64,000 bases of DNA, from NCBI GenBank assembly GCA_934168365.1, contig CAKPNJ010000005.1:1-64000 (forward strand), written 5' to 3'. The notes under the pieces are model-generated. The model was not told where the DNA came from. It made no database searches and saw nothing but the letters and a program-made list of their open reading frames with translations. Shown piece after piece: positions 52,302 through 61,465 of this stretch. The translations under genes and the position numbers were made by a program. Each line of letters begins with the position of its first letter. Position 1 is the first letter of the stretch. This stretch comes from an uncultured Clostridia bacterium (GTDB lineage: Bacteria; Bacillota; Clostridia; TANB77; CAG-508).

Positions 52302-53558
52302 ATGAGGAAGGAGAACTATGGTAAAAACAAAAAAATTGTAATAATGGCAATTAGTGTTATAATCTTAGTGGCAATAATTTTAATAGGAGCATTTATAATA
52401 TATCCTAATATATGTATTTCTAATATAAATAAGAATTATAGTTTAGAGAATTATGATAAAGTAGTTTACTATAGTGGAAAATTAGGAATAATAGAGCAGT
52501 ATTTAAAAAATGATGATGAAAAATATATAGATGTACAGTATAAAGTGAAATTATCAGAAGCAACATTACTAATTCAAAATAATAATTTTTATGAAGCTTT
52601 ATGTCGCTTGGAAGAAATAGAGAAAAAAGATAATGCAATAAAAGAAAAAATAAATGAATGTAATTATGAACTTGGAAAAAAATACATAGATGAAGATAAC
52701 TATGAAGAAGCAATTAAATACTTAATACAAGTAATAGATAAAGAAGATTTAAAAGAACTAAAAGATAAAAGTTATTATAATATAGCAGTGAAGTATTTAG
52801 AAAGTAAATCTTATGAAGAAGCCTTACAAGAAATAGCTAAGATAGAAGATAAGAACTATGAGAATTTAGATGAAATTGAAAAGAAAATAAATTATGAATA
52901 TGGAAAATATCTGCTTGACTCGAAAGAATATAATGAAGCAGTTGAACAACTGAAAAAAGTAAAAGAATATAAAGATACAAAAAAGTACATTAACAAAGCA
53001 TACATGGCAAAAGCAGAAAAGGGACTATATAAAGATGATGTAAGTTTAAGTAACTTGGAACAGACAATAAAGATTTATAAAAATGTAGAAGATAACACAG
53101 AATATAATGGAGTAAAAGCATCTGATAGAAAAAAGCAATTAGATAAGGCTAAGAGTATAGTTAAAGCTATGGGAAAAAAGCGAGCAACCAAAACTTATGT
53201 TGAAACAAGAAATGTCTGGAAATATGACGGAAGATATGACAGTTGGTACATTGACAAGCCATCAAGTGAATATGTTGAGACAAGCTTAGAACTAAACAAT
53301 GATGGAACTTTTACAATAACAGGAGATATTTATTTTTATGCATTTGATGATTTTTCGAGTCTACAAAAATACTGTACTGCAAAATGGTGTACAAGAACAA
53401 TAGAAATGAAAAATGTAAAACAAATACCATCTACATATAAAATTGATGATTATACACAACTATCATATTCAAATGGCAAATTTAAACTTAAGTATAGTAA
53501 AAAAGATAACTATTCTGTAAGTTTTTATAATTTATATAAATCAACAGTAACATATTAA
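52302..53558 (+). CDS. Membrane-anchored TPR protein
   Basis: The protein has 418 residues. One N-terminal helix (about 11-34) is followed by at least five TPR-like helical pairs (for example YELGKKYIDEDNYEEAIKYLIQV, YNIAVKYLESKSYEEALQEI and YEYGKYLLDSKEYNEAVEQL). The C-terminal ~125 residues form a beta-rich domain (VWKYDGRYDSWYIDK, LELNNDGTFTITGDIYFYAFDD). AGGAGG precedes ATG. It ends the cluster beginning at 51102. A role in surface protein scaffolding is plausible but not shown. Confidence 0.75.
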   Translation: MRKENYGKNKKIVIMAISVIILVAIILIGAFIIYPNICISNINKNYSLENYDKVVYYSGKLGIIEQYLKNDDEKYIDVQYKVKLSEATLLIQNNNFYEALCRLEEIEKKDNAIKEKINECNYELGKKYIDEDNYEEAIKYLIQVIDKEDLKELKDKSYYNIAVKYLESKSYEEALQEIAKIEDKNYENLDEIEKKINYEYGKYLLDSKEYNEAVEQLKKVKEYKDTKKYINKAYMAKAEKGLYKDDVSLSNLEQTIKIYKNVEDNTEYNGVKASDRKKQLDKAKSIVKAMGKKRATKTYVETRNVWKYDGRYDSWYIDKPSSEYVETSLELNNDGTFTITGDIYFYAFDDFSSLQKYCTAKWCTRTIEMKNVKQIPSTYKIDDYTQLSYSNGKFKLKYSKKDNYSVSFYNLYKSTVTY

Positions 53559-53573
53559 TTATAATATTTAAAT

Positions 53574-53603
53574 AATAGGTGCCATAAAAATATGGCACCT
53601 ATT
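53574..53603. terminator. Bidirectional terminator
   Basis: AATAGGTGCCATA/TATGGCACCTATT with loop AAAA lies between the convergent TPR and glycosyltransferase genes. Confidence 0.85.
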
Positions 53604-53611
53604 CAGAAAAA

Positions 53612-54331
53612 TTAAATGTCCTCTTTTTCTTGCATCTTAATCAATTCATCTGCCTGTTCTTGAGTTAAATACTCATTTTCAACCATTGTAGAAATAACCT
53701 TTTTTTGTCTACTTAAAGTTAAATCCATATTGGCAGTAGGAGCATAAACACTCGGAGCATTTGGAATTCCAGCCATCATAGTTGCTTCATATAAAGTCAT
53801 ATCCTTAGAAGATTTTTTTAGGTAACCTTGACAAGCTTCTTCAATACCATAATATCCATCACCAAAATAAATAGTGTTAACATAAAACTCTAAAATTTCA
53901 TCCTTTTGATAATTTTTTTCTAAATTGTAAGCCATAAATATTTCTGCAATCTTTCTGTACATTGAATTAGTATCTGTTCCAATAAAATACAGATTTTTAG
54001 CAACCTGTTGAGTAATTGTGCTACCACCTTCCATAAAATCCTTACTACGTATATTTGAAACAGTAGCTCTTACAATAGCAATTACATCAATAGGACCGTG
54101 TTTGTAATAACGGTGATCTTCAACAGAAATAACTGCATTTTTATAATCAGATGGAAGACTACTTAATTCAACATAGCTATCATCCTTTTTTATCTTTTCA
54201 ATTTTATCAGCTAAGCTAATTGTAGTTAAAGCATTTTTATAAACTTGGTGACCTTGATAAACAATAAAACTACCAGCAATAAGTGCAGCAATTAGTATAA
54301 AAAGCAAAGTCCTTTTAATAAATTTAATCAT
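53612..54331 (-). CDS. Monofunctional peptidoglycan glycosyltransferase (GT51)
   Basis: The protein has 239 residues on the minus strand. One N-terminal helix (7-25) is followed by the GT51 domain: the catalytic Glu in ISVEDHRYYKHGPID (about residue 71), GGSTITQQVAKNLYF, a second Glu in KIAEIFMAYNLEKNYQKDEILEFYVNTIYFGDG, and the terminal motif ATMMAGIPNAPS. No transpeptidase domain is present, so it polymerises lipid II into glycan strands without cross-linking. AGGAG precedes ATG. Confidence 0.93.
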   Translation of the reverse strand: MIKFIKRTLLFILIAALIAGSFIVYQGHQVYKNALTTISLADKIEKIKKDDSYVELSSLPSDYKNAVISVEDHRYYKHGPIDVIAIVRATVSNIRSKDFMEGGSTITQQVAKNLYFIGTDTNSMYRKIAEIFMAYNLEKNYQKDEILEFYVNTIYFGDGYYGIEEACQGYLKKSSKDMTLYEATMMAGIPNAPSVYAPTANMDLTLSRQKKVISTMVENEYLTQEQADELIKMQEKEDI

Positions 54332-54424
54332 AAATAAAAACTCCTATATTTAAATTACAATTATATTATAAACCTAATATCAGTAAAAAGCTATTAAAAT
54401 TTTCTTAAATTTATATGAAGATTT

Positions 54425-54455
54425 ATTGACAATTTAGTATAATTATCGATATAAT
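54425..54455 (+). promoter_or_regulatory. Promoter of MFS gene
   Basis: TTGACA (54425-54430) and TATAAT (54450-54455) are 19 bp apart, wider than ideal. The implied start near 54462 argues against the ATG at 54460. Confidence 0.5.
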
Positions 54456-54498
54456 TTTAATGGTGATTAATTTGGAAGGAACAAAAGAAGAACGAAAC

Positions 54499-55737
54499 AT
54501 GAAGGTATATCCCATTTATAAAATGTTATCATGGGATTTGCTATTTTATTATTCAATAAATTTTATATTTCTAACCCAAATAAAAGGGTTTAGTGCTTCT
54601 GCTGTTTTACTTTCGGAAGCTTTTTACCCTATATTCAAAGTGGCAACACAATTACCCCTAACAGCATTAGTAGAAAAAATAGGAAAGAGAAACAGTTTGA
54701 TTTTGGCTAACAGTATAAATGTACTATCAGTTTTAAGTTATATTATTGCAACTAATTTAGCATTTGTATTCGTAGGACAGTTTTTTTCGGCAGTGGCATT
54801 TAATATAAAAGGCATTGTAGAGACTAACCTTTTATATGACAGTTTACCAAAGGACGGAAAAAGAGGACAAAGATTTTCAAAGATAGATGGAAAAGGTTTA
54901 GCTTGGTATTATTATGCAGATGCAATAACATCTATTACTTCAGGTTTTTTATATGTAATAAATGGATATTTACCACTAATATTATGCTTGGTTTGTTGTC
55001 TGATTTCAACAATGTTAGCATTTAAATTTAATGATGTAAGAAAATCAGAACAAGAATTAGTGAATATAAAACAATATCTAAAAGAACTAAAACGTTCTTT
55101 GAAATATATGTTACAGTCAAGCAGATTAAAGTATCTATTTGCGTTTGGTGCAACCTTTGCTGCTTTATTAGGAGTATTAATAAGCTTAAGAAGTGGAACT
55201 TTTGAGCAAATAGGAGTGCCAGAACAATACTTTGGAGTTGTGTTTGCCGCACTTGGAATAATTTCTGGAATAACAGCTAAAAATCAACATAGAATTCATA
55301 ACAGATTTACAAATAAAACATTGGCAGTAATATCTATCCCAACAACAGTTTCATGTATTTTAGTTGGATTTTGTGTACTAGGTAACTTTAATTTTAAAGC
55401 AACACTAGTAATACTTATAGCACTATTCTTAATACAATTTATAGCTAAAGGAGCTTTTTACACTCTAATAAAAAGATATTTAAATAACTTTACTAATTCA
55501 GCAATGAGAAATAAAATTACATCTGCATACAATTTAGTAGAGAGCATAGCGAGAGCAGGAGTTGCACTAATAGCATCATGGCTATTAAAAATAACTACAG
55601 CCTCTAATGCAATGTTAGTAATAGGATGTATACTTACAATAGTTATAGTTTTGTTATTAGATAGAATGAGAAATAAAGTTGGACTGAGACCAGAAGAATA
55701 TTCTAAAAAAGAAATAGAATTTTTAGATGTGCACTAA
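54499..55737 (+). CDS. Major facilitator superfamily transporter
   Basis: The protein has about 412 residues with roughly 11-12 hydrophobic helices. MFS features include a GXXXD-like loop LVEKIGKRNSLILANS after helix 2 and a charged central loop (NDVRKSEQELVNIKQYLKELKRSLK). The substrate is unknown. Start choice is uncertain: ATG 54499 fits the homologous-looking beginning MKVYPIYKMLSW, while in-frame TTG 54472 and ATG 54460 are alternatives. It lies before glgP with separate promoters. Confidence 0.85.
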   Translation: MKVYPIYKMLSWDLLFYYSINFIFLTQIKGFSASAVLLSEAFYPIFKVATQLPLTALVEKIGKRNSLILANSINVLSVLSYIIATNLAFVFVGQFFSAVAFNIKGIVETNLLYDSLPKDGKRGQRFSKIDGKGLAWYYYADAITSITSGFLYVINGYLPLILCLVCCLISTMLAFKFNDVRKSEQELVNIKQYLKELKRSLKYMLQSSRLKYLFAFGATFAALLGVLISLRSGTFEQIGVPEQYFGVVFAALGIISGITAKNQHRIHNRFTNKTLAVISIPTTVSCILVGFCVLGNFNFKATLVILIALFLIQFIAKGAFYTLIKRYLNNFTNSAMRNKITSAYNLVESIARAGVALIASWLLKITTASNAMLVIGCILTIVIVLLLDRMRNKVGLRPEEYSKKEIEFLDVH

Positions 55738-55743
55738 AATTTA

Positions 55744-55772
55744 TTGACAAAAATTAAAAGTTAATAGATAAT
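55744..55772 (+). promoter_or_regulatory. glgP promoter
   Basis: TTGACA (55744-55749) and GATAAT (55767-55772) are separated by 17 bp. Confidence 0.75.
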
Positions 55773-55801
55773 AACAGGTGAAAGATACCAAGGAGGAAGA
55801 T

Positions 55802-58372
55802 ATGTATATATTTAATAGAATTACAGTAAATCCACAATTACCAAAAAGGATAGAAAAATTATCAGAGATTGGATACAATCTTTGGTGGTCATGGAATACA
55901 GAGTTTTTAAAATTATTTAAAGAAATGGATATAGATTTATGGGAGAGTGTAAATAAAAATCCTATAAAATTTCTAAAATTAGTAACACAAGAGAAGTTAG
56001 AAGAAGCTGCACAAAATCCAGAATTCTTAAAAAAATATGATAGAGTTGTAGAAAATTTTGAAGATTATATGAAAAGCAAGAGTAATTGGTTTGATAAAAA
56101 ATATCCAGATAATAAAAATGACTTAATTGCGTACTTTTCAGCAGAATATGGACTAGATCAAACATTACCAATTTACTCAGGTGGACTTGGAGTACTTTCG
56201 GGAGACCATCTAAAATCAGCCAGTGATTTAGATATTCCATTGGTTGCAATAGGTCTATTATATAAAAATGGATATTTTAATCAAAAAATAAACGGAAGTG
56301 GAGCTCAAGAAACTGAATATAAAGATATAGATATAGAGAATTTGCCATTGGAAAGTGTAAAAGATTCAGAAGGCAAAGATATATTGGTTGCTCTTCAATT
56401 TCCAAAGAAAAAAGTATATTTAAAAGCTTGGAAAGTAAATGTTGGAAGAATTGAACTATATTTACTTGATTCTGACATTGATGCAAATATTCCAGAATAT
56501 AGAGAAATTACCAAAACTTTATATGGTGGAGACCGAGAAATGAGAATTCAACAAGAAATTATACTTGGTCAAGCTGGTGTAGCAATGCTAAAAGCATTAG
56601 GATATAACCCAACCATATATCATATGAATGAAGGTCATTCTTCTTTCTTAATATTAGAACTAATATATAACTTAATGAAAGAAAAACAAATATCTTTCCA
56701 AATAGCAAGAGATATCGTATCTGCAAAAACAGTATTTACAACACATACACCAGTTCCAGCAGGAAATGATATATTTGAATTAAGCTTAGTAGAAAAATAC
56801 TTTGAAGGATATTGGGATAAGCTAGGAATTACAAAACAAGAATTTTTCCAAATGGGAATGAAGCCAAATGCCAAAATAGATACAACAGGCTTTAATATGG
56901 GAATATTAGCATTAAAAGTTGCAGGAAAGAAAAATGGAGTAAGTGAACTACATGGTGCAGTTTCAAGAGAACTATTTGGAGAAGTATGGCCAGAAATTGC
57001 TGCAAATGAATCTCCTATTACTTATGTAACAAACGGAATTCATACTTGTTCATGGCTTTCACCATATTTAAAAGAATTATATAATAAATATTTAATTCCA
57101 TATTGGCAAGACAAAATCTATGACAATGAGGTATGGAAAAAAATAGCTGATATTCCAAATGAGGAGCTTTGGAAAGCACATCAAGAACGTAAAGCAAAAA
57201 TGTTAGCAGTTGTTAAAGAAAATACAATAAATAGATTAAGAAGATGTGGATATAATTATGATGAAATAATGAAAATAGTAGATGGCTTAGACCCTAATGC
57301 TTTAACAATAGGATTTGCTAGAAGATTTGCAACATATAAAAGAGCTACATTGATATTTAAAGACTTAGAGAGAATAACACAAATATTAAATAATAAAAAT
57401 CAAAAGGTACAAATTATATTTGCAGGAAAAGCACATCCAGCAGATAAAGAAGGCCAAGATTTAATAAAATATATACATGAAATTTCAATGAAACCACAGT
57501 TTAAAGGAAAAGTATTCTTATTAGAAAACTATAACCTAGAAATGTCTAAATACTTAGTTAGTGGAGTAGATATTTGGTTAAATACACCTAGAAGACCAAT
57601 GGAAGCATCAGGTACTAGTGGACAAAAAGCAGCTGTTAATGGTGCAATTAACTTTAGTGTTTTAGATGGTTGGTGGGCAGAAGGATATAATTCTAAAAAT
57701 GGTTGGAAAGTAGGAGAATCATTAGAATATTCTGACTATGAAACACAAGATAGAGCAGATAGCCAAAGCATATATGACACATTAGAAAATAAGATAATTC
57801 CAATGTATTATGAAAAAGATGAAAATGGAATTTCAGAAAAATGGATGCAGACCATGAAGGAATCTATAATGTCAAATGGTGGAAGGTATAGCACTGCTAG
57901 AATGTTGACAGACTATGTTCAAAAACTATATATTCCATTGTGCAACTTGTATAACAATTATTATACTGACCTAGGAAAAGTAGGAGAGTTTGACAATTGG
58001 AAAGAAAGCATAAAAAATGCATGGAATGATATTGAAATAACTCAAGAAAATAATTTAGACAATATCACATTAGATGCAGGAAATAACATTGAAGTAAAAT
58101 GTAAAGTTAAGTTATCAAACATTGACAAAGAAAATATCGAAGCACAAGTATATTATGGAAGAATAAGTGAAAATGGCACAGTAGATGACATTACTATAAT
58201 TCCAATGGAACTAGAAGATAGTGATGAAGAAAATAGAACATATACTTATAAAGCAAAGATAAACTTAATAAATGGAGGAAACTATGGATATACTTTTAGA
58301 GTAATGCCAAAACATGAAATGATATTAGATTCAGCCAACTTAAATTTAATAAAATGGATTACAAAGGAATAA
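55802..58372 (+). CDS. glgP: Alpha-glucan phosphorylase
   Basis: This GT35 enzyme has 856 residues and releases glucose-1-phosphate from glycogen-type glucans using PLP. The N-terminal segment (LSEIGYNLWWSWN) is the DUF3417 cap of the short alpha-glucan phosphorylase subfamily. AEYGLDQTLPIYSGGLGVLSGDHLKSASDL, HMNEGHSSF and the PLP/phosphate region (NTPRRPMEASGTSGQKA, near residue 600) follow. The last ~100 residues add a carbohydrate-binding-like beta domain. AAGGAGG precedes ATG 55802. Pyruvate kinase is next. Confidence 0.93.
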   Translation: MYIFNRITVNPQLPKRIEKLSEIGYNLWWSWNTEFLKLFKEMDIDLWESVNKNPIKFLKLVTQEKLEEAAQNPEFLKKYDRVVENFEDYMKSKSNWFDKKYPDNKNDLIAYFSAEYGLDQTLPIYSGGLGVLSGDHLKSASDLDIPLVAIGLLYKNGYFNQKINGSGAQETEYKDIDIENLPLESVKDSEGKDILVALQFPKKKVYLKAWKVNVGRIELYLLDSDIDANIPEYREITKTLYGGDREMRIQQEIILGQAGVAMLKALGYNPTIYHMNEGHSSFLILELIYNLMKEKQISFQIARDIVSAKTVFTTHTPVPAGNDIFELSLVEKYFEGYWDKLGITKQEFFQMGMKPNAKIDTTGFNMGILALKVAGKKNGVSELHGAVSRELFGEVWPEIAANESPITYVTNGIHTCSWLSPYLKELYNKYLIPYWQDKIYDNEVWKKIADIPNEELWKAHQERKAKMLAVVKENTINRLRRCGYNYDEIMKIVDGLDPNALTIGFARRFATYKRATLIFKDLERITQILNNKNQKVQIIFAGKAHPADKEGQDLIKYIHEISMKPQFKGKVFLLENYNLEMSKYLVSGVDIWLNTPRRPMEASGTSGQKAAVNGAINFSVLDGWWAEGYNSKNGWKVGESLEYSDYETQDRADSQSIYDTLENKIIPMYYEKDENGISEKWMQTMKESIMSNGGRYSTARMLTDYVQKLYIPLCNLYNNYYTDLGKVGEFDNWKESIKNAWNDIEITQENNLDNITLDAGNNIEVKCKVKLSNIDKENIEAQVYYGRISENGTVDDITIIPMELEDSDEENRTYTYKAKINLINGGNYGYTFRVMPKHEMILDSANLNLIKWITKE

Positions 58373-58397
58373 AGGGCGTAACATAAACGCCCTTTAT
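58369..58397 (+). terminator. Hairpin between glgP and pyk
   Basis: ATAAAGGGCGT/ACGCCCTTTAT starts at the glgP stop codon. The T tract is short, so read-through to pyk is possible. Confidence 0.6.
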
Positions 58398-58416
58398 GTA
58401 TAGGAAGGAGCTTAAA

Positions 58417-59430
58417 ATGAGAAAAACAAAAATCATATGTACTTTAGGACCAGCAGTAGATAACCCAGAAGTATTAGAAAGACTTATTCTAGCAGGGATG
58501 AATGTAGGTAGAATTAACTTCTCACATGGAAATTATCAAGACCAAGAGGAAAGAATAGAGAACTTTAAAAAGGTAAGAGCAAAAGTTGGAAAGAAAGTTT
58601 CTTTGATGCTAGATACAAAAGGACCAGAAATTAGAATTGGAAAATTCGAAAATGGAGAAATTTGGCTAAATCCTGGAGATACATTTACACTAAAAACAGA
58701 AGACGTAATTGGAAATAAAGAACAAGTTTCAATAACCTACAAAAACTTATACAATGAGGTAAGTGCAGGCACAGTTATTTTAATAAATGATGGATTGATA
58801 AAAATAAAAGTTACTGAAATAAAAGGAACTGATATTGTGTGCCAAGTAATAGATGGCGGAAAATTAACTAATACTAAAAGTATTAACATTCCTGGAATGG
58901 AAATAAATCTTCCAAGTCCAACAGAAAAAGATATTGAAGATATAAAATTTGGAATAAAAGCTGGATTTGATTGTATTGCAGCATCTTTTGTACGTAGTGC
59001 ACAAGATATATTGAACATAAAAAAAGTATTACAAGAAAATGGTGGAGAAGGCATCAAAATAATAGCTAAAATAGAGAATAGACAAGGAATAGATAATTTT
59101 GATGAAATACTAGAAGTGTCTGATGGAATTATGGTAGCAAGAGGAGATTTAGGCGTAGAAATTCCAATGGAAGAAGTTCCAATTAGACAAAAAGAATTTA
59201 TTAGAAAATGTAACAGAGCAGGAAAGCCGGTTATAATAGCTACTCAAATGTTAGAGTCAATGACACATAGTCCAAGACCAACAAGAGCAGAAGTAAATGA
59301 TGTAGCAAATGCTGTATATGATATGGCAAACTATGTAATGCTTTCTGGCGAAACGGCAACAGGAGAATATCCAATAGAGTGTGTTGAGACTATGAGTAAA
59401 ATATGTGAGGCTGTTGAAAAGGCAGACTGA
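58417..59430 (+). CDS. pyk: Pyruvate kinase lacking the C-terminal regulatory domain
   Basis: The protein has 337 residues against about 470-590 in typical enzymes. All catalytic-domain motifs are present: TLGPA, GRINFSHGN, DTKGPEIRIG, the B domain, SFVRSAQD, AKIENRQGIDNFDEIL, MVARGDLGVE, ATQMLESM and PTRAEVNDVANAVYD. It ends just after SGETATGEYP and one helix, so the C-terminal allosteric domain is absent. No remnant is visible before the next gene 37 nt later, so the truncation looks natural. AGGAAGGAG precedes ATG. It makes pyruvate and ATP. Confidence 0.92.
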   Translation: MRKTKIICTLGPAVDNPEVLERLILAGMNVGRINFSHGNYQDQEERIENFKKVRAKVGKKVSLMLDTKGPEIRIGKFENGEIWLNPGDTFTLKTEDVIGNKEQVSITYKNLYNEVSAGTVILINDGLIKIKVTEIKGTDIVCQVIDGGKLTNTKSINIPGMEINLPSPTEKDIEDIKFGIKAGFDCIAASFVRSAQDILNIKKVLQENGGEGIKIIAKIENRQGIDNFDEILEVSDGIMVARGDLGVEIPMEEVPIRQKEFIRKCNRAGKPVIIATQMLESMTHSPRPTRAEVNDVANAVYDMANYVMLSGETATGEYPIECVETMSKICEAVEKAD

Positions 59431-59467
59431 TGTTGAAAAATAATGTGAAAAAGGAATGGAGTAATAT

Positions 59468-60574
59468 ATGGCGAATGTTTGTGACTATGTTAAATGGAGA
59501 GGAGACTTAGAATTAAAAAATGATGAGTTTAACGAAATTGATGGACTAATCTTATCAAGGCTATCTTACTTTCCATTTGAACAACTAACAGAAGAAAATG
59601 AGGAAATAACTATAGAAGAATTTGCAAAAAGATTTGAACAAGCTGACCAAACAACATTGAGAATACTTTGGGAAGATGACAAGTACCTTATACCATTACT
59701 TGGCAAATCAGCAAGGTTTGGAAAAATGCTTGTAACTAATATGGTAAATAAATTCAATAAAGAAGAAGAAAGACAATTTTTTGCAGTTACAGTTGTAATG
59801 CCAGACAATACAATATTTGTAACATATAGAGGTACAGACGATACCTTAGTTGGCTGGAAGGAAGATTTTAATATGAGCTTTAAGGCACATATTGCTTCAC
59901 AAAAAGATTCAGCACAATATGTAAATGAAATTGCAAAAAGATATAAACAAAAAATAAGAATAGGTGGGCACTCAAAAGGTGGAAACCTTGCAGTATATGC
60001 TGCAGCATTTGCAAATAAAACTGTAAAAAATAGAATCATAAATGTATATAATAATGATGGACCTGGCTTTATAGAAGAAATAACAGATACAAATGAATAT
60101 AAAGAAGCAATAAACAAAGTACATACATATATTCCTCAATCATCAGTTATAGGAAGATTACTTAACCATGAGGAAAAATACACTATTGTTCAAAGTGTTC
60201 AAAAAGGTCTTATGCAACATGATTTATACAGTTGGCAACTTGAAGGTAAAAAACTTGTAAGTTTAGCGGAGGTTACAAATGGAAGCCAATTTGTAGACAA
60301 AACATTAAAAGAATGGTTAAAAGAAATAGAACCAAAACAAAGAGAAATAGTAATTGATGCAATATTTGAAATAATAAATACAACAGACGCAAATAGCTTC
60401 AAAGAAATCAAAGAAAGACTATTTACAGATGTAAGACTAATGCTAAAAAAATATCAAAGCTTAGACGATGAAAGCAAAAAAATGATTATGGAGTTCTTTC
60501 AAACTTTAATAAGAACTGCTAAAAACACAGCAATGGAAGAAATACCGGCATTTAATAGAACAAATAAAGAATAA
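59468..60574 (+). CDS. DUF2974 alpha/beta hydrolase, lipase-like
   Basis: The protein has 368 residues. Nucleophile elbow GGHSKGGNLA (GHSxG, about residue 160) follows TYRGTDDTLVGWKEDFNMSF, as in the DUF2974/Mbeg1-like family of class-3-lipase-like hydrolases. Probable catalytic Asp is in NNDGPGF and His in the MQHDLYSW region. The C-terminal ~120 residues are helical. There is no signal peptide. AAGGAATGG precedes ATG. It is 37 nt after pyk. The substrate is unknown. Confidence 0.88.
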   Translation: MANVCDYVKWRGDLELKNDEFNEIDGLILSRLSYFPFEQLTEENEEITIEEFAKRFEQADQTTLRILWEDDKYLIPLLGKSARFGKMLVTNMVNKFNKEEERQFFAVTVVMPDNTIFVTYRGTDDTLVGWKEDFNMSFKAHIASQKDSAQYVNEIAKRYKQKIRIGGHSKGGNLAVYAAAFANKTVKNRIINVYNNDGPGFIEEITDTNEYKEAINKVHTYIPQSSVIGRLLNHEEKYTIVQSVQKGLMQHDLYSWQLEGKKLVSLAEVTNGSQFVDKTLKEWLKEIEPKQREIVIDAIFEIINTTDANSFKEIKERLFTDVRLMLKKYQSLDDESKKMIMEFFQTLIRTAKNTAMEEIPAFNRTNKE

Positions 60575-60576
60575 AA

Positions 60577-60602
60577 AAAGTGGCATCTTATAGGTGCCAC
60601 TC
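60577..60602. terminator. Terminator between convergent genes
   Basis: AGTGGCA(TC)...(GG)TGCCACT with a short T-containing tail lies between the DUF2974 gene and the CotJC fragment. Confidence 0.7.
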
Positions 60603-60611
60603 TTAATATAT

Positions 60612-60974
60612 TTACATTCCACAACCACAATCATTATTGTTTGTGTTATTATTCATAACATTTGTATTATTCATTCCACTTGTAAAAAATCTTCTTTGAG
60701 CAAGTCTGTCTTGAACATTTCTTAATGCTTCACCAAATCTTTGGAAGTGAACAACTTCTCTTTCTCTTAAGAAACGAAGAGGGTCGACAACATCTGGATC
60801 ATCTGCACATAAATCAATCAATTTTTCATAAGTTGCTCTGGCTTTTTGTTCAGCAGCTAAATCTTCTTGTAAGTTAGCAATTGGGTCACCTTTACAAGCA
60901 AGACAATTTGCAGAGAAAGGCACACCAGCAGCAGATTGAGGATATATATCTACACCGTGTGATGTGTGTTTGTT
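60612..60974 (-). pseudogene. 3' part of a CotJC/manganese catalase-like spore coat gene
   Basis: The minus-strand frame encodes HGVDIYPQSAAGVPFSANCLACKGDPIAN..., then EDLAAEQKARATYEKLI and FLREREVVHFQRFGEAL, the second half of the CotJC/Mn-catalase ferritin-like fold with Glu and His metal ligands. A CGCGM-like Asn-rich tail ends it. The family has ~190-200 residues, but homology stops near 60974, and a TAA follows at 61010-61008. A GTG at 60923 could start a 103-residue product, yet homology continues upstream of it. The missing 5' half is probably beyond the mobile element that begins here. Confidence 0.75.
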
Positions 60975-61027
60975 ATCTATCCAAATAGAAATTATATATG
61001 TAACTACTTATTTTGTACGAGAAATTT

Positions 61028-61052
61028 AATGCCTACATTTTTTGTAGGCATT
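61028..61052. repeat. Hairpin near the element border
   Basis: AATGCCTACA/TGTAGGCATT is a perfect 10-bp inverted repeat close to the break in the CotJC gene. It may be a terminator or part of the element's end. Confidence 0.55.
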
Positions 61053-61124
61053 GTTTATTACCTTACGATTTTATTCTGCTTAAAATTGATTGTAAGGGTA
61101 AATATAATTGAATATTTAATAGAG

Positions 61125-61162
61125 AAGACATTTGTAATCTAAAAATTACAGATGTCTTTTTT
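61125..61162 (+). terminator. Terminator-like hairpin
   Basis: AAGACATTTGTAAT pairs with ATTACAGATGTCTT, with a single G-T mismatch, and TTTTTT follows. No gene precedes it on the + strand within the window. Confidence 0.6.
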
Positions 61163-61465
61163 CTATGCAAGAGATATGCAGAACCTCTATAAAAGTTCTT
61201 GGTTTGGCAAGCCGATGCTATAAAGTTTGCTCGTATTCGTATAGACAGTCTATTTGTACAAAATGCGTGAGTGAGATTTTGGAACACAGACTCACAATAA
61301 AAAAAGAGTATTCGGTGGCAAAACTTGAAACGGATTTGTAATTGTAAAAAGTTTGGGCAAGTATGAACAAAGATACAAAAAAGTATCAGCAATTATAGTA
61401 GCAAAAGCTACTTACTAGACTACCTATGAAACTAGGCGAACGACCGACGGTTTCAACATATATAT
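61163..61465. other. Gene-free stretch of unknown content
   Basis: There is no convincing ORF on either strand; a 109-codon minus frame has no ribosome site. Short inverted repeats such as GTAGC/GCTAC near 61400 are present. It may be the transcribed leader of the mobilization module or part of a structured RNA. I can assign no function. Confidence 0.4.

Noticed and set aside
59566..60117. 183-codon minus-strand frame inside the DUF2974 gene
   Set aside because: Antisense shadow of a well-supported hydrolase gene with GHSKGG motif.
61063..61392. 109-codon minus-strand frame in the element
   Set aside because: Starts with TTG without a ribosome site, Cys/Phe-rich composition and no recognisable domain; the region holds structural repeats instead.
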